64,000 bases of DNA, taken from positions 4,456,146 through 4,520,145 of the forward strand of contig NZ_JH719395.1 of NCBI RefSeq assembly GCF_000271845.1, in the 5' to 3' direction. Shown here piece by piece: positions 16,059-26,272 of the stretch. Under the pieces are notes generated by a model, which saw only the letters and a program-made list of their open reading frames with translations, searched no databases and was not told where the DNA came from. Each line of letters begins with the position of its first letter. Positions within the stretch are counted from its first letter, which is position 1. Position numbers and translations under genes: made by a program. The DNA comes from Rhizobium leguminosarum bv. trifolii WSM2297. Lineage in GTDB: Bacteria > Pseudomonadota > Alphaproteobacteria > Rhizobiales > Rhizobiaceae.

Positions 16059-16283
16059 CAAAGTTTGTCTGTGAGAACGTCAAGACTAGCGACTGAAGGG
16101 ACCGGCCTCCAAGCAGTGATTTGGAAACGCCTTCAGAAAGCCTCTTGCCGCCCGTCCCCAGTTCCAACTCCGATCGGGTTGACAACATAAAAGAAGTGTT
16201 ACGGGCGAATGCGCCGGAAAAGTGTTACGGTTGGCAAAATTGCCTGCCAACGAACTAACTGATTTTGTTGATAAAAGTGATAT
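16059..16283. other. Noncoding stretch between the IS cluster and tRNA-Gln
   Basis: No gene seen. It contains two copies of AAGTGTTACGG and lies immediately beyond the 3' end of the tRNA, where an integration junction would be expected. Confidence 0.4.
16194..16230. repeat. Short direct repeat (two AAGTGTTACGG copies, 26-bp period)
   Basis: The 11-mer occurs at 16194-16204 and 16220-16230, with related GGCG/CCGG between. Repeated short motifs close together occur at the ends of IS21-type elements and at some recombinase arms; no element body is visible here, so this may be a leftover end. Confidence 0.45.
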
Positions 16284-16357
16284 TGGCTGGGGAACCTGGA
16301 CTCGAACCAAGATTAACGGAGTCAGAGTCCGTCGTTCTACCATTGAACTATTCCCCA
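16284..16357 (-). tRNA. tRNA-Gln(CUG)
   Basis: On the minus strand the 74 bases fold as a cloverleaf: acceptor arm TGGGGAA paired with TTCCCCA, D-loop with AATGGTAGAA, anticodon arm ACGGA-CTCTGAC-TCCGT with anticodon CTG, T-arm with GGTTCGAGTCC, and an encoded CCA. Its 3' end (16284) points left into the accessory region and its 5' side faces the core genes, as expected when a mobile island has used the tRNA gene as its attachment site. Confidence 0.95.
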
Positions 16358-16601
16358 GCAGATGCCGCCGAAGCATGGCTTGGCTGCTGTGCGGCGCTTA
16401 TAACCAAAAGCGGGCGGATTGCAAATACCCGTTTTGAAAAAATTCAGGGCTCCTGCGGACGAGGCGAAACCATCCGCAAATCCCCGTCCAAAAAAGAATT
16501 TGGCGATTTCGGCGGGCGCTGATATTCTTGCCGCAACGCAAAAATCGAATGAGCGCCTGCTGCATACCTCAGGACTTGCGCGGCGCAATGGAAAAAACAA
16601 C

Positions 16602-18164
16602 GTGGAAGACCCCGAAGGCGGCGCAAAGCCGCAATTTGACGGGGCGTCGGCGGCAGGGCGCAAGGACGGCAAAAAGTCCAGGCGCCGCAAGGGCAAGCGT
16701 GGCGGGCAATCCCGCAACGCGGCTCATCCCGCTTCGCATGAGCTTTCCGGCAATGCCGGGCAGTCTGCGCGCCCGATGGAAGATGCGGCCGGTAATCCGG
16801 CCCGCAAGCGCAAGCGTCGCCGCCGTGGCGGCCAGGGCGCTACGCAGGACGGTTCATCTCACCCCCAAGCGATGGAACAGGCGGGAGCGGCGAGCAATGT
16901 TGTCCGCTCAGAAGGCGAGCCGGCGCCGACCCGGCGCAACCGCCGCAAACATCGCGGCAAGCGCGGCCTTCAGGGCCGGCCGCTGACGACGGCAAAACCT
17001 TCCGCTCCGCAGCCGGAAAGCCGCGCCGAAGAGACGGTGCAGCGCGCCGAGCCGCGCGAGGCGCAAAATAGCGCAAATGCCGGCCGCAAGGGCCGCCAGG
17101 ATAGCCATATCAATTCCGGTTTTCAGGGAGATCGCCAGGCCGGCGACTATACTTGGCCGGACGAACTCTATGCCGCTCTCGACCTCGGCACCAACAATTG
17201 CCGTCTGCTGATCGCCCAGCCGACCCGCCCGGGGCAATTCCGGGTGGTCGACGCCTTTTCCCGCATCGTGCGCCTTGGTGAAGGCCTGGCGGCCAGTGGC
17301 CGTCTGTCCGACGAGGCAATGGAAAGGGCGATCGAAGCGCTGAGGATCTGCGCGTCCAAGCTCAGAAACCGCGAGATCCGCCGCATGCGGCTGATCGCCA
17401 CCGAAGCCTGCCGCCAGGCGGTCAATGGCGAGGAATTCCTCAGCCGGGTCGTTGCCGAAACCGGCCTTGCGCTGGAGATCATCGATCGCGAGACCGAAGC
17501 GCGGCTCGCCGTCTCGGGCTGCTCCTCGCTGGTCGGGCGCGAGACCCGTTCCGTCGTGCTCTTCGATATCGGCGGCGGTTCGTCGGAGATCGCCGTCATC
17601 CGCATCGGCGACAATCGTTTCAGCCGACTTGCCAATCACATCACCCACTGGACCTCGCTGCCGGTCGGCGTCGTGACGCTGTCGGAGCGTCATGGCGGGC
17701 GCGACGTCACGCCGGAAGCGTTCGAAGGCATGGTGCGGGAAGTCGGCGGCATGCTCGAAGGCTTCGATTGCCCGGAGATCGAGGTCGCCCAGACCGGCGA
17801 CTTCCATCTGATCGGCACATCGGGCACGGTGACGACGCTTGCCGGCGTCCATCTCGATCTGCCGCGTTATGACCGGCGTAAGGTCGATGGCATCTGGCTG
17901 TCCGACGACGAGGTCTCCGCCATGCAGGCAAAACTGCTCTCCTGGAATTTCGAAAGCCGCGCCGCCAATCCCTGCATCGGGCCGGATCGGGCCGATCTGG
18001 TGCTCGCCGGCTGCGCCATCCTCGAGGCGATCCGTCGCCGCTGGCCGAGCCCGCGCATGCGCGTCGCCGATCGCGGCTTGAGGGAAGGCCTGCTCACCGA
18101 CATGATGGCCGATGACGGCGTGTGGCGGCGCAACCGCAACCGCCGCGGCCAGCGAGCCAGATAA
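16602..18164 (+). CDS. ppx: Ppx/GppA-family exopolyphosphatase with a basic N-terminal extension
   Basis: About 520 residues if the GTG at 16602 is the start; the frame is open back to 16419, so the start is uncertain. The catalytic ASKHA domain begins near residue 185: Y-A-A-L-D-L-G-T-N-N-C-R-L-L, then R-E-T-E-A-R-L-A-V-S-G, F-D-I-G-G-G-S-S-E-I and G-T-S-G-T-V-T-T-L-A. It would cleave polyphosphate or pppGpp. The preceding 180 residues are low-complexity, very rich in Lys/Arg/Gly (KKSRRRKGKRGG, RKRKRRRRGG, RRKHRGKRG) and look disordered, perhaps binding RNA or polyphosphate. rlmE follows after 9 bp, probably in one transcript. Confidence 0.85.
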   Translation: MEDPEGGAKPQFDGASAAGRKDGKKSRRRKGKRGGQSRNAAHPASHELSGNAGQSARPMEDAAGNPARKRKRRRRGGQGATQDGSSHPQAMEQAGAASNVVRSEGEPAPTRRNRRKHRGKRGLQGRPLTTAKPSAPQPESRAEETVQRAEPREAQNSANAGRKGRQDSHINSGFQGDRQAGDYTWPDELYAALDLGTNNCRLLIAQPTRPGQFRVVDAFSRIVRLGEGLAASGRLSDEAMERAIEALRICASKLRNREIRRMRLIATEACRQAVNGEEFLSRVVAETGLALEIIDRETEARLAVSGCSSLVGRETRSVVLFDIGGGSSEIAVIRIGDNRFSRLANHITHWTSLPVGVVTLSERHGGRDVTPEAFEGMVREVGGMLEGFDCPEIEVAQTGDFHLIGTSGTVTTLAGVHLDLPRYDRRKVDGIWLSDDEVSAMQAKLLSWNFESRAANPCIGPDRADLVLAGCAILEAIRRRWPSPRMRVADRGLREGLLTDMMADDGVWRRNRNRRGQRAR

Positions 18165-18173
18165 GGAAAAGGC

Positions 18174-18893
18174 ATGACCAAGGCACCGATCGCGGGAAAC
18201 CGCACCGGCCGCAAGCTCGGCCAGCGCGTCAAGAACAAGAAGATGAAGGCTTCCTCGCGCCAATGGCTGCAGCGCCACATCAACGATCCCTATGTGCAGC
18301 GCGCCCAGCTGGAGGGCTATCGTGCCCGCGCCGCCTTCAAGCTGCTGGAGATCGATGAAAAGCACCATATCCTGCGCGGCGCCAAGCGCATCATCGATCT
18401 CGGTGCCGCCCCCGGCAGCTGGTCGCAAATCGCCGCCAAGGTTACCGGCTCGACCGATGAGGATATCCGTGTGGCGGCAATCGATTTCCTTGAAATGACC
18501 CAGCTGCCAGGTGTGAAGATCCTGCAGCTCGATTTCCTCGATCCGACTGCGCCGGAAAAGCTCTTGGAAGCCGTCGGCGGCACGCCCGATCTCGTCATCT
18601 CCGATATGGCGGCACCCACCACCGGCCACCACCGCACCGACCATCTGCGCACCATGCATCTCTGCGAAGTCGCTGCGCATTTCGCCGTCGAAGTGCTCGG
18701 GGAGGGAGGACATTTCCTCACCAAGACCTTCCAGGGCGGCACCGAGCGAGAGCTGCTCGCCATGCTGAAGCAGAACTTCCGCCAGGTCGTTCATGTCAAG
18801 CCGAACGCGTCGCGCGCCGAATCGGTCGAGATGTTCCTGCTCGCCAAGGGGTTCAAGGGCCGCAAGGCCGAAGGTGACGCTGAGAAAGCTTGA
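18174..18893 (+). CDS. rlmE: 23S rRNA 2'-O-methyltransferase RlmE (FtsJ)
   Basis: A 239-residue FtsJ-family enzyme that methylates the 2'-hydroxyl of U2552 in the 23S A-loop. Seen: S-R-Q-W-L-Q-R-H near the N-terminus, R-A-A-F-K-L-L-E-I with catalytic Lys, [13 protein letters not shown] as the SAM loop, [13 protein letters not shown] catalytic Asp block, G-G-H-F-L-T-K-T-F and the K-P…S-R-A-E-S-V-E-M-F end. AAGGAAAAGG precedes ATG 18174. It is 9 bp downstream of ppx. Confidence 0.95.
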   Translation: MTKAPIAGNRTGRKLGQRVKNKKMKASSRQWLQRHINDPYVQRAQLEGYRARAAFKLLEIDEKHHILRGAKRIIDLGAAPGSWSQIAAKVTGSTDEDIRVAAIDFLEMTQLPGVKILQLDFLDPTAPEKLLEAVGGTPDLVISDMAAPTTGHHRTDHLRTMHLCEVAAHFAVEVLGEGGHFLTKTFQGGTERELLAMLKQNFRQVVHVKPNASRAESVEMFLLAKGFKGRKAEGDAEKA

Positions 18894-18948
18894 TCTTGGG
18901 CCGGCCCCGTCCGATGATGGTGGTTTCAAGAGCTGAACTGCTGATCCC

Positions 18949-19332
18949 ATGCTTCTTTACATCACGATCGGAACCAACGACCTTTATCGCGCAGGACAGT
19001 TTTACGATGCCGTGCTGCCTCTGCTCGGCTATCGCCGCCAGCATTATTCGGAAGAGGAAATCGGTTATTCCGCCGAAAGCGATACGCGCTGCCGCTTCTG
19101 GGTGGTGACGCCCTTCAATCGCCGCCGGGCGACATCAGGCAACGGCGCCATGGTCGCGCTCGCGGCCGAAACCCGGGCTGATGTCGATGCCTTCCATGCA
19201 GCGGCAATTGCCGCAGGCGGCGTCGATGAAGGCGGGCCGGGCCTGCGCTCCTACCACGCCAATTTCTATGCCGCTTATGTGCGCGATCTCGACGGCAACA
19301 AGATCTCTGCCGTCTGCGAAAACCCGGAATAA
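18949..19332 (+). CDS. VOC-family (glyoxalase/bleomycin-type) protein
   Basis: A 127-residue protein with two beta-alpha-beta-beta-beta modules of the vicinal oxygen chelate fold: an N-terminal Y-I-T-I-G-T-N-D-L-Y-R-A-G-Q-F-Y-D-A-V-L-P-L-L-G-Y and a C-terminal A-A-Y-V-R-D-L-D-G-N-K-I-S-A-V. The R-D-L-D-G-N-K-I motif is typical. Substrate unknown; members range from glyoxalases to resistance proteins. Confidence 0.8.
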   Translation: MLLYITIGTNDLYRAGQFYDAVLPLLGYRRQHYSEEEIGYSAESDTRCRFWVVTPFNRRRATSGNGAMVALAAETRADVDAFHAAAIAAGGVDEGGPGLRSYHANFYAAYVRDLDGNKISAVCENPE

Positions 19333-19384
19333 GACGACAGCGCCCGCGCGTCTTTTCCGACGCAAAGGGCGTAGCACCTTGGGC

Positions 19385-20809
19385 CTATTTCACCACCGGC
19401 TGCTCGGCTTCAACAGTCGACGCCATCACCATCTTCGAGCGGTGGCCGGAAACGAGCGCGCCGGCATTGCGGTCCATTCTGATGAAGGGAATGGTGGCGA
19501 TGACGGTCAATCCGGCGATGATATAGAAGGCAAGGTGGAAATCGGCGACCTGCAGCGCTTCGCCCCTGATATAGATCGAGCTTTCCAGGATCGCGGCGGC
19601 GACCGCGACACCGAGCGCCAGGCTGACCTGCTGCATCACCGAGCTCATCGAAGTCGCCTGGCTGGCTTGCGCATCGTCGATATCGGCAAAGGCAAGCGCA
19701 TTGACGCCGGTGAACATGAAGGAGCGGGAGAAGCCGCCGATCAGCAGCACGCCGATAATGACCAGATGCGGCGTTGCCGGCGTGAACAGGCCGGTAACGA
19801 TGGTCACCAGCGTCGTCACCATAGCGGCGCCGAGCAGCGTCGTGCGGAAGCCTATGGCGGCGAAGACACGCTTTGCCATGAACTTGGTGGTGATCGCCCC
19901 GATCGCACCGGCAAAGGTGATCAGGCCGGATTGGAACGGCGTCAGCCCGAAGCCGAGCTGCAGCATCAACGGCGTCAGGAAGGGCATGGCGCCGACGCAA
20001 ATTCGAAAGAGGTTGCCCCCCGTGGTCGAGACCCGGAAGGTCGGATTCTTGAACAGGTCGAGGTTGAGGATTGGCGCCGGGTGGCGCTTCGCATGGCCGA
20101 TATAGAGGTAGCCGCAGGCAAGGCCGATTGCGGTGGCGGTAATGCCGATGATCGGCGGCAGGGCCGGCAGGCTGACGACCGACAGACCGAAAACGACGCC
20201 CGCGGCCGACAGCGAGGTCAGCACGAAACCGGTAAAATCAAGCTTCGGCGGCGCCGTCGCTTCCACCTCGGGCAGGAAGATCGTCGCCAGCCAGATGCCG
20301 ATGATGCCGACCGGCACGTTGATCAGGAAGATCCAGTGCCAGCTGAAATAGGTGGTGATGAAGCCGCCGAGCGGCGGGCCGGTGAGCGGGCCGACAAGGG
20401 CCGGGATGGTCAGCAGCGCCATGGCCGAGACCAGGTCGCTGCGCTTCGTCGTTCGCACCAGCACCAGGCGGCCGACCGGCGTCATCATCGCCCCGCCCAT
20501 ACCCTGCAGGAAGCGGGCAAACACGAATTCGACAAGGTTGGACGAGATGGCGCAGAAGATCGAGCCGATGACGAAGACTGATATGGCAAGGCGAAAGATG
20601 TTCTTGGCGCCGAACCGGTCCGCCATCCAGCCGCTGACCGGGATGAACACCGCAAGCGCCACCATATAGGAGGTCAGCGCCAGCTTCAGCGTGATAGGCC
20701 CGACATTGAGATCCGCTGCGATCGCCGGCAGCGCCGTGGCAATGACGGTGGAGTCCATCTGTTCCATGAAAAGAGCGACGGCAAGAATCAGCGGGACGAT
20801 GCGGTTCAT
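19385..20809 (-). CDS. MFS transporter, DHA2 (14-segment) drug-efflux type
   Basis: A 474-residue transporter with about 14 membrane segments. Signatures: L-F-M-E-Q-M-D-S-T-V-I-A-T-A-L-P-A-I-A in the first segment (DHA2 motif D1), G-W-M-A-D-R-F-G-A-K loop and G-P-L-T-G-P-P-L-G-G in segment 5 (motif C of exporters). ATG 20809 gives the usual M-N-R-I-V-P-L-I start; the open frame continues upstream without similarity. It is divergent from the metallo-hydrolase gene at 21061. Likely exports a toxic compound or drug; substrate not predictable. Confidence 0.9.
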   Translation of the reverse strand: MNRIVPLILAVALFMEQMDSTVIATALPAIAADLNVGPITLKLALTSYMVALAVFIPVSGWMADRFGAKNIFRLAISVFVIGSIFCAISSNLVEFVFARFLQGMGGAMMTPVGRLVLVRTTKRSDLVSAMALLTIPALVGPLTGPPLGGFITTYFSWHWIFLINVPVGIIGIWLATIFLPEVEATAPPKLDFTGFVLTSLSAAGVVFGLSVVSLPALPPIIGITATAIGLACGYLYIGHAKRHPAPILNLDLFKNPTFRVSTTGGNLFRICVGAMPFLTPLMLQLGFGLTPFQSGLITFAGAIGAITTKFMAKRVFAAIGFRTTLLGAAMVTTLVTIVTGLFTPATPHLVIIGVLLIGGFSRSFMFTGVNALAFADIDDAQASQATSMSSVMQQVSLALGVAVAAAILESSIYIRGEALQVADFHLAFYIIAGLTVIATIPFIRMDRNAGALVSGHRSKMVMASTVEAEQPVVK

Positions 20810-21060
20810 AGGCGGGAGGCCTTGATGGGCTGCGGATGGGAGCTGCGAAGGCCCGTGCTGTTTAGTCCCACTTCCGGGGCCTGCCAATCCCTCAATCGGC
20901 CTCGACGACACCTTTGCTTCACGTCTGCGTGAAACGGCTTGTCCGACAACGTCGTGTGGCAAGATTGAGATATGTCTATTCCGTCGGCAGAACGAATCCG
21001 GCCGGAATCGACATCGGGGGCCGTGCGGCGACGCACCGCACGTCATGGAAGGATGGACAT

Positions 21061-22053
21061 ATGGCAATTTCGTCGGGAATAAAGCGGCGCACCCTTTTTG
21101 CCGCAGGTCTCGGCCTGCTCGCGGCGCCGGTTATTTTAAGAGAGAAGGCCGAAGCGGCCGCGACTGGAGAAAGCAACAAAATGGATTTAACGCCCTTGCC
21201 CGAGATCAATCAATTCAAGCTCGGTTCCTATAAGTTCACCGTCGTCCGCGATGGCACCAATGTCTCCGAAAAACCCTATGAGACCTTCGGTACCAATCAG
21301 GCCCCGGAAACGGTAAAGGCGTTGCTGACCGAAAACTTCCTGCCGGCCGACAAGTTCGTGAACGGTTATACGCCGGCTCTCATCGATACCGGCTCGGATG
21401 TCATCCTCATCGATACCGGCTTTGGCGAGAGCGGCCGCGCGCGGGGCGCCGGCCAGCTTGCCCAGGGACTGAAGGCCGCAGGCTATTCGGCGGACGACGT
21501 CACCCTGGTGGCGCTGACCCATCTGCACGGCGATCATATCGGCGGCCTGACGGAAAACGGCGCGGCTGCCTTCAAAAATGCCCGCTATGTCGTCGGCCAG
21601 TCCGAATATGATTTCTGGTCGAACAAGGCGCGCGAGGGCACGCCGGCCGAAGGCGGACATAAGGCGGTGCTTGCCAATGTCGCGCCGCTTGCTGAAAAGA
21701 CTACCTTCATCAAGGACGGTGACAGCATCGCGCCCGGCATGACGGCAATGCTGGCGGCCGGCCACTCGCCGGGGCATATGGTCTTCCACGTCGAATCCGA
21801 GGGCAAACGCCTGGTGCTGACCGGTGATACGGCCAATCACTATATCCTGTCGCTGCTTCGCCCGGATTGGGAAGTGCGCTTCGACATGGACAAGGCGCAG
21901 GCAGCCGCCACCCGCCGCAAGGTCTTCGACATGATCGCCAGCGAGAAGATCGCCTTCCTCGGCTACCACATGCCGTTCCCAGCGGTCGGTTTTGCCGAGA
22001 AGCAGGATGGCGGCTATCGCTTCGTTCCGAAGACCTATCAGTTCGACATCTGA
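21061..22053 (+). CDS. Tat-exported MBL-fold metallo-hydrolase
   Basis: A 330-residue metallo-beta-lactamase-fold enzyme. It begins with a twin-arginine-type signal (G-I-K-R-R-T-L-F-A-A-G followed by a hydrophobic stretch and A-E-A-A-A), so it is probably periplasmic. Metal-binding motif T-H-L-H-G-D-H-I-G-G lies near residue 160, then A-G-H-S-P-G-H-M near 240, T-G-D-T and G-Y-H-M-P-F. This layout resembles lactonase or quorum-quenching-type hydrolases, but the substrate is open. ATG 21061 is preceded by GGAAGGAT. Confidence 0.85.
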   Translation: MAISSGIKRRTLFAAGLGLLAAPVILREKAEAAATGESNKMDLTPLPEINQFKLGSYKFTVVRDGTNVSEKPYETFGTNQAPETVKALLTENFLPADKFVNGYTPALIDTGSDVILIDTGFGESGRARGAGQLAQGLKAAGYSADDVTLVALTHLHGDHIGGLTENGAAAFKNARYVVGQSEYDFWSNKAREGTPAEGGHKAVLANVAPLAEKTTFIKDGDSIAPGMTAMLAAGHSPGHMVFHVESEGKRLVLTGDTANHYILSLLRPDWEVRFDMDKAQAAATRRKVFDMIASEKIAFLGYHMPFPAVGFAEKQDGGYRFVPKTYQFDI

Positions 22054-22063
22054 TATGAAGCCG

Positions 22064-22120
22064 TTCCAGCAAAACTGCGCAGCGGTTTGCGTCCGGAATG
22101 CGTGAAAACAAAGAGATAGA
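22064..22120. repeat. Dispersed rhizobial intergenic palindromic repeat (copy 1)
   Basis: Matches, on the opposite strand, the repeat at 36999-37100: CGTTCCAGCAAAACTGCGCA, GTCCGGAATGCGTGAAAACA and a short AGAGC end. It is partly degenerate. Confidence 0.7.
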
Positions 22121-22177
22121 GCATCTCCGTGAGGTGGAGAAATCACGGGATGCTTTAGACGCATGGCACCCATGACG

Positions 22178-22203
22178 AGCCCGGCGGACACGTCGGGCTT
22201 TTT
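22178..22203 (+). terminator. Rho-independent terminator
   Basis: AGCCCG and CGGGCT form a stem across a GC-rich loop, followed by TTTTTG. It lies between the metallo-hydrolase gene and guaB and probably ends the former's transcript. Confidence 0.6.
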
Positions 22204-22320
22204 GCTATTTCCTTCCTGTCATAGACGTGTTACCAGCCCTCGCCAACTTCCAAGCAATCCCATGCACACCGCCGGGGCGGACGATTCGTTTCCGGGCGGG
22301 CTCGCATTTTTATTAAATGA

Positions 22321-23817
<1,497 letters not shown>

Positions 23818-23819
23818 TC

Positions 23820-24374
23820 ATGAAATCGGGCAGCGCAATTCCCCTTTGGATCGTCGCGCTGCTCGCAGCCCTCTGCCTGGCCGTGCTCGCCTGGACGACC
23901 CTCGGCTTCGTCGTGCCCTTCAAGCACGAAACCGGGCAGGCGGTGCTCGATACCTATTTCGCCGGTTATGACGAAGCTGATGTCTTCCGCATGCAGAAGC
24001 TGCTCGATGAGAACGAGACGGCGAGCAAACTGCTGCGCGCCATGTATTTCGGGCCGGAACTGATTTTTCCGGCATTGCTGACGGCGCTGCTGTTCTTCGT
24101 CTTCGTCGCGCTCGGTCCCGTCGGCTCGTGGTTCGGCCGATCGGTGCATCCGCTCGTCGCCAAGGCGATCTACCTGCTACCGTTCACCTACGGCATCGCC
24201 GACTACGCCGAGAACATCTCGAGCCTGATCGCCTTCGGCGACGGTGCGTCCACAAGTCTTGCAACGCATCTGCTGCCGTGGATGACACGGCTGAAATTCG
24301 CAAGCCTCGCCATCTGCTTCATCGTCATCGCCCGGCTTGCCATCGCCCGCTGGCTCTTGCCGCGCGGGGACTGA
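23820..24374 (+). CDS. Four-segment membrane protein of unknown function
   Basis: A 184-residue protein starting 2 bp after the guaB stop, so probably co-transcribed. Hydrophobic segments lie at about residues 8-32, 75-98, 108-130 and 155-178, with a charged periplasmic-type loop (FAGYDEADVFRMQKLLDENETASK) between the first two. I do not recognise a domain. A link to purine metabolism is suggested only by position. Confidence 0.75.
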   Translation: MKSGSAIPLWIVALLAALCLAVLAWTTLGFVVPFKHETGQAVLDTYFAGYDEADVFRMQKLLDENETASKLLRAMYFGPELIFPALLTALLFFVFVALGPVGSWFGRSVHPLVAKAIYLLPFTYGIADYAENISSLIAFGDGASTSLATHLLPWMTRLKFASLAICFIVIARLAIARWLLPRGD

Positions 24375-24384
24375 ATGGGACCGT

Positions 24385-25302
24385 TCAGCCGTTCCATCGC
24401 CATGATGGGTTGGAAAGCCGCGCAACCATGAAATCGGACAACACCTCCACCTTCGCCGGCCGAGTGCGGGCCGAGGGCGTGACGAAATAGAGCGCACCGC
24501 TCGGCAGTTTCCAATCGCTGAGGATGGCTTTCAGCCGGCCATCGGCGAGATATTCATGCGCCATGAACTCAGGCAGTTCGACGATTCCTAGGCCGCGGAG
24601 CGCCATCGGGATCAGCGCCTGCGAATTGGTGGCGCGCAACGGCCCCGTCGGCACGACCGTTTCTTCCTCGCCGGCCTCGTTGTGCAAATGCCAGACATCC
24701 TGCCGCGGCCGATAGGCATAGCCCAGGCAATGGTGGGCGCTGAGCTCGCCTGGATGTACTGGTGTCCCGTGTTTCTCAAGGTAGGGGGGCGCTGCGAGGA
24801 TGAAGCGGGCGACCGGCGTCAGCCGCCGTGCCACCAGCGAGGAATCCTGCAGAACGGCGATCCTCAGCGCTGCATCGAAACCATCTCCCACCAGATCGAC
24901 GGCGGCATCGCTCATATGCAGGTCGATGGAAATATCCGGATAAAGCTCGAAAAAGTCCGGGAGGATCGGCGCCAGCCAGCGTGTGCCGAAGGCCATCGGC
25001 ACGGCAAGCCGGATCATCCCGCGCGGACTGCTGGAAAGCTCGCGCGCCGCATCCTCCGCCGCCTCCGCCTCCGCATAGAGCCGTGAGGCACTGTCGACCA
25101 GCCGCAAGCCGAAATCGGTCAGCGCCAGCTGCCGTGACGTGCGGTTGAAGAGCCGTGCGCCGAGCCTCTCCTCCAGCCGGCCGACGGCGCGCGAAACGGT
25201 CGGCACCGAAACACCAAGTGTCTTGGCGGCGCGGGCGAAAGAACGCTCCTCTGCCACCTTTGCAAACATTCCGAGGCCTTCAAAATCGGGAAATTTCGTC
25301 AT
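24385..25302 (-). CDS. LysR-family transcriptional regulator
   Basis: A 305-residue LysR regulator: N-terminal winged helix (F-A-K-V-A-E-E-R-S-F-A-R-A-A-K-T-L-G-V-S-V-P-T-V-S-R), followed by a periplasmic-binding-like effector domain. ATG 25302 opens the typical F-P-D-F-E-G-L-G-M-F start. It faces the SDR gene across 92 bp, the classic layout in which a LysR protein controls its divergent neighbour. It converges tail to tail with the membrane-protein gene. Confidence 0.92.
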   Translation of the reverse strand: MTKFPDFEGLGMFAKVAEERSFARAAKTLGVSVPTVSRAVGRLEERLGARLFNRTSRQLALTDFGLRLVDSASRLYAEAEAAEDAARELSSSPRGMIRLAVPMAFGTRWLAPILPDFFELYPDISIDLHMSDAAVDLVGDGFDAALRIAVLQDSSLVARRLTPVARFILAAPPYLEKHGTPVHPGELSAHHCLGYAYRPRQDVWHLHNEAGEEETVVPTGPLRATNSQALIPMALRGLGIVELPEFMAHEYLADGRLKAILSDWKLPSGALYFVTPSARTRPAKVEVLSDFMVARLSNPSWRWNG

Positions 25303-25394
25303 TTCATTCTTGCAACGATGGCTTTCATTTCTTTCTATTCCGAAACAATCCCCGCGTCCATATCTCAGCCTCGGTCGAACAACAGGAGACGACA

Positions 25395-26150
25395 ATGACA
25401 CAGAGACTGAATGGAAAGATCGCGGTCATCACCGGCGCCACATCCGGCATTGGCCTTGCCACCGCCAAACGTTTTTCTGCGGAGGGCGCGCAGCTCTTCG
25501 TGACCGGTCGCCGCAAAGATGTCCTCGACGCCGCGGTCGCCGAAATCGGTGGCAATGTCACAGGCATCCAGGCGGACTCGGCAAAGCTTGCCGACCTCGA
25601 CCGGCTCTATGAGCTCGTGAAGGCGCAAGTCGGCCGGATCGACGTGCTCTTCGTCAATGCCGGCGGCGGTTCCATGCTGCCGCTCGGCGAAATTACCGAG
25701 GAGCAGTACGACGATACCTTCAACCGCAATGTGAAGGGCGTGCTCTTCACCGTACAGAAAGCGCTGCCGCTGCTCGCCCGGGGTTCATCCGTGATCTTGA
25801 CGGGCTCGACGGCCGGCTCGACCGGCACGCCTGCCTTCAGTGTCTACGCTGCGTCGAAAGCTGCGCTCAGAAACTTTGCCCGCAACTGGATCCTCGATCT
25901 CAAGGATCGCGGCATCCGCATCAACACGCTGAGCCCCGGCCCGACAGAGACGACCGGTCTTGTCGAACTCGCCGGTAAGGACAAGGCACAGCAGCAGGGT
26001 CTGCTCGACTATCTCGCAACACAGGTGCCGATGGGCCGCGTCGGCCGCGCTGAGGAAATCGCCGCCGCCGCACTCTTCCTCGCCTCGGACGATTCGAGCT
26101 TCATCACCGGCACCGAGCTCTTCGCCGATGGCGGATCTGCCCAGGTCTGA
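25395..26150 (+). CDS. SDR-family oxidoreductase
   Basis: A 251-residue classical short-chain dehydrogenase. Seen: I-T-G-A-T-S-G-I-G-L-A as dinucleotide loop, V-N-A-G-G-G, catalytic S…Y-A-A-S-K (Y-x-x-x-K) at about residue 155, S-P-G-P-T-E-T and the terminal T-G-T-E-L-F-A-D-G-G-S-A-Q-V. T-G-R-R-K after strand 2 favours NADP(H). AGGAGACGACA precedes ATG 25395. Probably induced through the divergent LysR regulator; substrate unknown. Confidence 0.92.
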   Translation: MTQRLNGKIAVITGATSGIGLATAKRFSAEGAQLFVTGRRKDVLDAAVAEIGGNVTGIQADSAKLADLDRLYELVKAQVGRIDVLFVNAGGGSMLPLGEITEEQYDDTFNRNVKGVLFTVQKALPLLARGSSVILTGSTAGSTGTPAFSVYAASKAALRNFARNWILDLKDRGIRINTLSPGPTETTGLVELAGKDKAQQQGLLDYLATQVPMGRVGRAEEIAAAALFLASDDSSFITGTELFADGGSAQV

Positions 26151-26161
26151 AATGTCCTTGT

Positions 26162-26187
26162 GACTCGCCGTCGCATGACGGCGGGTC
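26162..26187 (+). terminator. GC-rich hairpin after the SDR gene
   Basis: GACTCGCCGTC pairs with GACGGCGGGTC around a GCAT loop, 11 bases after the SDR stop. There is no T-run, so it is a weak or Rho-assisted terminator at best. Confidence 0.4.
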
Positions 26188-26272
26188 ACTGCCGCCGCCG
26201 CTGGTATCCGGCTCTCCTTTCGGCTACTGCTCGCAACGAATGCCGAAGCGGAAAAGGACTCAAGGCGCCCAT

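Noticed and set aside
16908..18950. Very long minus-strand open frame (680 codons) opposite ppx and rlmE
   Set aside because: It is the antisense reading of two well-supported genes; its translation is low in structure, rich in His/Asp/Arg and resembles no protein. High-GC third positions create such frames.
19181..20581. 466-codon plus-strand open frame opposite the MFS gene
   Set aside because: Antisense shadow, made largely of Arg/Asp/Gln/His without folds; the MFS gene on the other strand has all family motifs.
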